A stretch of DNA of 64,000 nucleotides from positions 1 to 64,000 of the forward strand of contig JAQCEJ010000002.1 in NCBI GenBank assembly GCA_027618475.1, given 5' to 3'. The translations under genes and the position numbers were made by a program. The notes beneath the pieces were generated by a model. The model worked only from the letters and a program-made list of their open reading frames with translations, was not told the DNA's origin and searched no databases. This DNA comes from Planctomycetota bacterium (GTDB lineage Bacteria; Planctomycetota; Planctomycetia; Planctomycetales; Planctomycetaceae). Positions 60,955 to 64,000 of this stretch are shown in pieces. The first letter of the stretch is position 1, and each line of letters begins with the position of its first letter.

Positions 60955-61668
60955 CTAAACGATACGCAGATGAGTTTTGGCTTTTCTCGCCGTCATGTCG
61001 GCATGCGTTTTGTCGGTGAAGTGTTTTGAAGGAAGAAGTTCATTCCGGCGAGCGGTGACGAGTGTTCGTCCGGCGAGCAACACGCTTTCCGCCTCAGGCG
61101 GGAGAGGGCTCAGTTTGATGCGTGACATCACTTGATTCAAGCGTACGAGCAATCTTTTTGGTTCCTGATAGTCGCGGAGAAATTGTTCGCGTTGAAACAA
61201 CGGAATAAAAATCTCCAGCCGGGTGGTCGGAATTTTCGCGATCCGATTGATCACCGATTGGATCGGTGCGGCGTCGACCGAAGAGATTGCGTCGTAATAG
61301 TTATCGAGCAGGCGTGGTGATTCGGCGATCAGGCAACCGTCGAGCAGCATTTCGGTACCGATGTGACCGAGAACTGATGTACGTACATTGTCGTGCCCCG
61401 AGAGAATCTGACGGAACAGCAGCGTAAGTTGCCCCGAGATTTCGACGAACGCCCGCGTCGTATGAAACCAGTCGTCGTCATACAGATGCTGCAGCACGCC
61501 CGCGGCGATTTCGCGCTCGATGCCCTCGGCTTCGTCAAGAAATCTCAGCACACGTTTGGAATGCATTCGCGTCGCGCGGTCGGCAACCGAGAGCCAATCG
61601 GGGACGGCGGTTCCCGCCAGAAAGTACGGACGATTAAGAAATCGCAATCCGTGCGCGAAGTAATTCAT
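60955..61668 (-). CDS. Conserved protein, possibly AcpH-like
   Basis: A 237-residue soluble protein starting MNYFAHGLRFLNRPYF. The opening N-Y-F-A-H and the motif LAGTAVPDWL recall the acyl carrier protein phosphodiesterase (AcpH/YajB) family, in which an N-terminal His and a conserved Asp bind metal; here H6 and the Asp of VPDWL would fit. HLYDDDWFHTTRAF and GHIGTEMLLDGCL add further His and Asp pairs that suggest a metal-dependent HD-like phosphohydrolase. The call remains tentative. A longer frame reaches 61740. Confidence 0.5.
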   Translation of the reverse strand: MNYFAHGLRFLNRPYFLAGTAVPDWLSVADRATRMHSKRVLRFLDEAEGIEREIAAGVLQHLYDDDWFHTTRAFVEISGQLTLLFRQILSGHDNVRTSVLGHIGTEMLLDGCLIAESPRLLDNYYDAISSVDAAPIQSVINRIAKIPTTRLEIFIPLFQREQFLRDYQEPKRLLVRLNQVMSRIKLSPLPPEAESVLLAGRTLVTARRNELLPSKHFTDKTHADMTARKAKTHLRIV

Positions 61669-61900
61669 GGGAATGGATACGCCCTCGTCGAAGATTATCG
61701 AGACAGACCCATCATAATGCATGGCGGCTCGATTTGCCAAATCCCCAAGAAAGCGGACTCTTCTACTATTCGATCCGAATGTTCCGCAGTTCGTAAGCCC
61801 GATGGGGATACGAAATCGAAATAAACGCGAATAATCAGTCTGGCAGGTGAACGCTCTCCGACATACAATTCCACCTCATTTTCAAGAAAGATGGGTAGGC

Positions 61901-62908
61901 ATGACCGACGAACGACAAGTTGATTCCGATGAAATCCCCGTGATCACTCCTGCGCGGATTGATATTATCGATGCACGTGGAGACGGCAGCGAGTGGTATC
62001 GACAGGAACCGCAAGTAATGCGTCCTCCGGGACGAAGGCGGAGACTACGCTGGCCGATTCTCTTGTTCATAGCCACATGTATTTCGACGTTTCTGGCCGG
62101 GATGATCCCCGGCGGAGGCATGCCCGATCCGAGTCAACTGGGGAACCTGCCGGAGGCGATTCGGAGTCAGCTAATACACAATGGGGCGGTGTTTTCGGGA
62201 TCGTTGATGTTGATCTTGTTCTGTCACGAGATGGGGCATTATCTACAGGCACGACGGCACCGAGTCCATGCCACGTTTCCATTTTTCATACCGATGCCAT
62301 TCACACCATTCGGCACAATGGGAGCGGTCATTTTTCAGGAGCCAGGTGTTGCCGATCGGCGGCAAATGTTCGACATCGCCGTGAGCGGTCCCTTAGCGGG
62401 GTTGATTATCGCGTTGCCGATTGCTTTTTGGGGAGTGCAAGAATCGGTTGTGGCTCAGTTTCCACCGGGTCCGAAGTTGATGTCGTATGGCGATCCATTG
62501 ATTTTGAAATGGATGATCGCCGCGAAACATGGCCCTTTGGCAGCCAATCAAGATATTCTGCTCAATGACAATCCCCTCTTATTCGCGGGTTGGGTGGGGA
62601 TATTTATTACTGCATTAAATTTGTTACCTGTCAGTCAACTCGATGGAGGACACGTTCTGTACACGCTCCTGGGCCCCCCCGCCCGTCGGGTGGCGAAAAT
62701 GTTTATGCTGGGGGCGTTAGCTTATATGTTCATGACTGATAACTGGACCTATTTTTTCATGTGGTTTCTAGTGCTGTTTATGGGTGTTTCGCATCCTCCC
62801 ACGAGGGATGATCGCGTTCCGCTGGGAACGTTGCGCACGATTATCGGGTGGGCGACACTGGCGTTTATTATCGTGGGGTTCACACCGATGCCATTGCAGA
62901 TTCAATAA
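61901..62908 (+). CDS. Site-2-type membrane metalloprotease (M50 family)
   Basis: A 335-residue polytopic membrane protein. A polar N-terminus (1-48) precedes the first membrane segment. HEMGH at 109-113 is the zinc-binding motif, and N240-L-L-P with LDGGH at 247-251 gives the third ligand. Conserved FTPFGTMGAVI and SGPLAGL lie between. It resembles the EGY/M50 plant-type branch (with PxxPFGTMG) rather than RseP, since no PDZ domain is present. The ATG at 61901 is preferred to a GTG at 61847. The neighbouring AcpH-like gene is divergent. A regulated-proteolysis or processing role is inferred. Confidence 0.88.
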   Translation: MTDERQVDSDEIPVITPARIDIIDARGDGSEWYRQEPQVMRPPGRRRRLRWPILLFIATCISTFLAGMIPGGGMPDPSQLGNLPEAIRSQLIHNGAVFSGSLMLILFCHEMGHYLQARRHRVHATFPFFIPMPFTPFGTMGAVIFQEPGVADRRQMFDIAVSGPLAGLIIALPIAFWGVQESVVAQFPPGPKLMSYGDPLILKWMIAAKHGPLAANQDILLNDNPLLFAGWVGIFITALNLLPVSQLDGGHVLYTLLGPPARRVAKMFMLGALAYMFMTDNWTYFFMWFLVLFMGVSHPPTRDDRVPLGTLRTIIGWATLAFIIVGFTPMPLQIQ

Positions 62909-62921
62909 TGACGGAATGACC

Positions 62922-63482
62922 TTACGGGATCAATTTTTCCTCGATGTGGATTTCATCATCGGTGATACCGGCCTGGTGTAATGCTTCTAGAAGTTCCATC
63001 TCGGTACTGACTCGCGATGACCCTCGGCGAGAAATCAAGACACGTAAGCCCGCCTCGTTCGGCTTGATGATTTCTGCACGTTTGACGATTTCGCTCAAAT
63101 TGATCGGCTGCCATTCGAGAGGTGCGTCATTGCTAGATGAATCGGCGGCGACAAGATAGTTGCGGTCGTCGGTCAGGAGGCGTAATAGATGAGGTTGTGA
63201 GGATGCCGAGGACGAATCGTCGGATTTCGTATCTTCGCCATCGGAATTCTTTGCTCCGTTGGAGAGCGATTGAAACATCGAATTCGATTCGGGTGTCATG
63301 ATCTTGACGGTCGTCTCATCCACAGCGGTGGTCTCCACCGGCGGGTTGTTGTCGGTCGATGTTTGCGGATGTCCTCCCGGGAAGAATCCGAGTTCGTGCC
63401 CGAAAAAATAAAGAATTGCCAGAATGGTGGCCGGCCCCCAGAAGACGACCCGTCTGGCTGTGATGATCCGTCCCTTGGACAT
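62922..63482 (-). CDS. Single-TM anchored protein, unknown
   Basis: A 186-residue hypothetical protein. One membrane segment lies near residues 10-32 (VVFWGPATILAILYFFGHEL). A Ser/Asp-rich linker (40-100) leads to a C-terminal domain of about 80 residues (EIVKRAEIIKPNEAGLRVLI, then ELLEALHQAGITDDEIHIEE) with no family recognised. It is convergent with the M50 protease (13 bases between stops), so it could be cotranscribed only by chance. The start at 63482 is preferred over a longer frame to 63566. Confidence 0.6.
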   Translation of the reverse strand: MSKGRIITARRVVFWGPATILAILYFFGHELGFFPGGHPQTSTDNNPPVETTAVDETTVKIMTPESNSMFQSLSNGAKNSDGEDTKSDDSSSASSQPHLLRLLTDDRNYLVAADSSSNDAPLEWQPINLSEIVKRAEIIKPNEAGLRVLISRRGSSRVSTEMELLEALHQAGITDDEIHIEEKLIP

Positions 63483-63961
63483 GTTTTCGCACCCTTTGGT
63501 AAATTTACAACTCACGTCGAAAAACGTCTGTGAACTCGTAACATGACGCCCGCTCGCCCCGACCATCGATAGAACGCATGATTTGTCGGATTTTCGATGT
63601 TTTCGACCGAAAATACATCACTGAGAACCGATTCGATTGTCGGCGATATCGCAAAATTTAGAAAATAGGCTCGATTCTCAGGAGATAATCGATCATCATC
63701 TCGGATTGCAGGAGATTCAACAAGATCGGTTTTTACTCTAAAAACTTATGTCGATCACATCTTAACAAACGACATATTTGCAAGAGTTCCGATATAAATA
63801 GCAATAGTTTCAGATAATCAATAAACGGGAAAACGGGTTTATCAATGTGGCTTCGATAGTGAAGCACCGTGACGAGTCGTTGAATCAAAGCAATTGCGAA
63901 GACGGCGGCCATTCTTTCGGCCTGTTTTTCTCACGCAGGCGCACACATGTAAGGAATGCCG
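63483..63961. other. AT-rich gene-free region before the window end
   Basis: No gene. AT-rich from about 63590 to 63850. It should hold the promoter of the gene that may begin at 63962. Confidence 0.5.
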
Positions 63962-64000
63962 ATGTCGAAGGTTTATGGAACGTATCTGCCACGATTTCCG
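63962..64000 (+). CDS. Possible start of a gene cut by the window end
   Basis: AAGGAATGCCG precedes an ATG at 63962 and the frame MSKVYGTYLPRFP stays open to the window end. AAGGA at six bases is a good ribosome binding site. Thirteen residues do not allow a family call. Confidence 0.4.
   Translation, partial: MSKVYGTYLPRFP

Noticed and set aside
1-64000. tRNA or rRNA genes
   Set aside because: No cloverleaf with a T-loop and acceptor arm, and no rRNA-like conserved stretch, was recognised by eye. A dedicated search would settle it.

Overview
The window is a chromosomal segment of a planctomycete (phylum Planctomycetota, probably class Planctomycetia). The sequence itself points there. It carries a DUF1559 prepilin-like protein with the H-X9-DG tail, a giant secreted protein whose N-terminus has the LEPR-XLL type motif (LEARTMLSA), a PVC-type CXXCH/propeller protein, a second large multi-CXXCH protein, a DUF1571 protein, a CRTAC1-type FG-GAP protein, GYF_2 and zinc-ribbon membrane proteins, and a Pkn-type kinase. 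I saw no rRNA, tRNA, CRISPR array, integrase or complete insertion sequence. The genus cannot be told from this window.

Layout. 1-10.6 kb: tail of a cut gene; then aspartate aminotransferase, a small zinc-ribbon protein and a CPBP protease in one operon; csrA; the divergent pair epmB/efp (EF-P with its modifying aminomutase); miaB; a GYF protein; an SRPBCC-epimerase fusion; and a small KOW-like protein behind a 21-bp palindrome. 10.7-19.5 kb: cell-surface genes, namely a zinc-ribbon/TM/carboxypeptidase-regulatory-like protein, a DUF1559 protein and a 1,713-residue beta-helix/Calx-beta protein ending in 47-residue tandem repeats. 19.5-26.8 kb: acyl-CoA carboxyltransferase subunit, a PA14/five-CXXCH/propeller protein with an SDR gene behind it, and a CopD-like membrane protein. 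27-31.5 kb: two zinc-ribbon/TM/STN-like proteins, a BFD-like [2Fe-2S] protein and two Hsp20 chaperones. 31.6-40.5 kb: coaD, nagA-like deacetylase, a Ser/Thr kinase with a degenerate receiver, Gfo/Idh/MocA oxidoreductase, a Tat-exported sugar isomerase and the CRTAC1 protein.

40.5-48.7 kb: NAD kinase; a tight operon of an unknown 123-residue protein, an enolase-superfamily dehydratase, an exported two-domain alpha/beta hydrolase and HemQ/ChdC; a DUF1571 protein; and an HpaI-type aldolase. 48.7-54.2 kb: PVC-type dehydrogenase, then a gene-poor stretch holding a small ORF with an excellent Shine-Dalgarno, a block of GC-rich hairpins, an ECF-like sigma factor, a strong terminator and a gene remnant. 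54.2-64 kb: hybrid histidine kinase, FHA-STAS protein, cysE, a Fis-type regulator, another sugar isomerase, a membrane site-2-type protease, an anchored unknown protein, and perhaps the start of a gene cut by the window end.

Themes: exported carbohydrate and carboxylic-acid catabolism (dehydratase, aldolase, oxidoreductases, isomerases, large cytochrome-like proteins), signalling through phosphorylation (Pkn kinase, hybrid kinase, FHA-STAS), and surface proteins. The best candidates for something not yet described are the triple GCCA-N3-TGGC motif between hsp20 and coaD, the kinase-pseudo-receiver fusion, the 47-residue repeats of the giant protein, the five-CXXCH PA14/propeller protein, the 21-bp palindrome at 10207, and the 51.8-54.2 kb region around the sigma factor.
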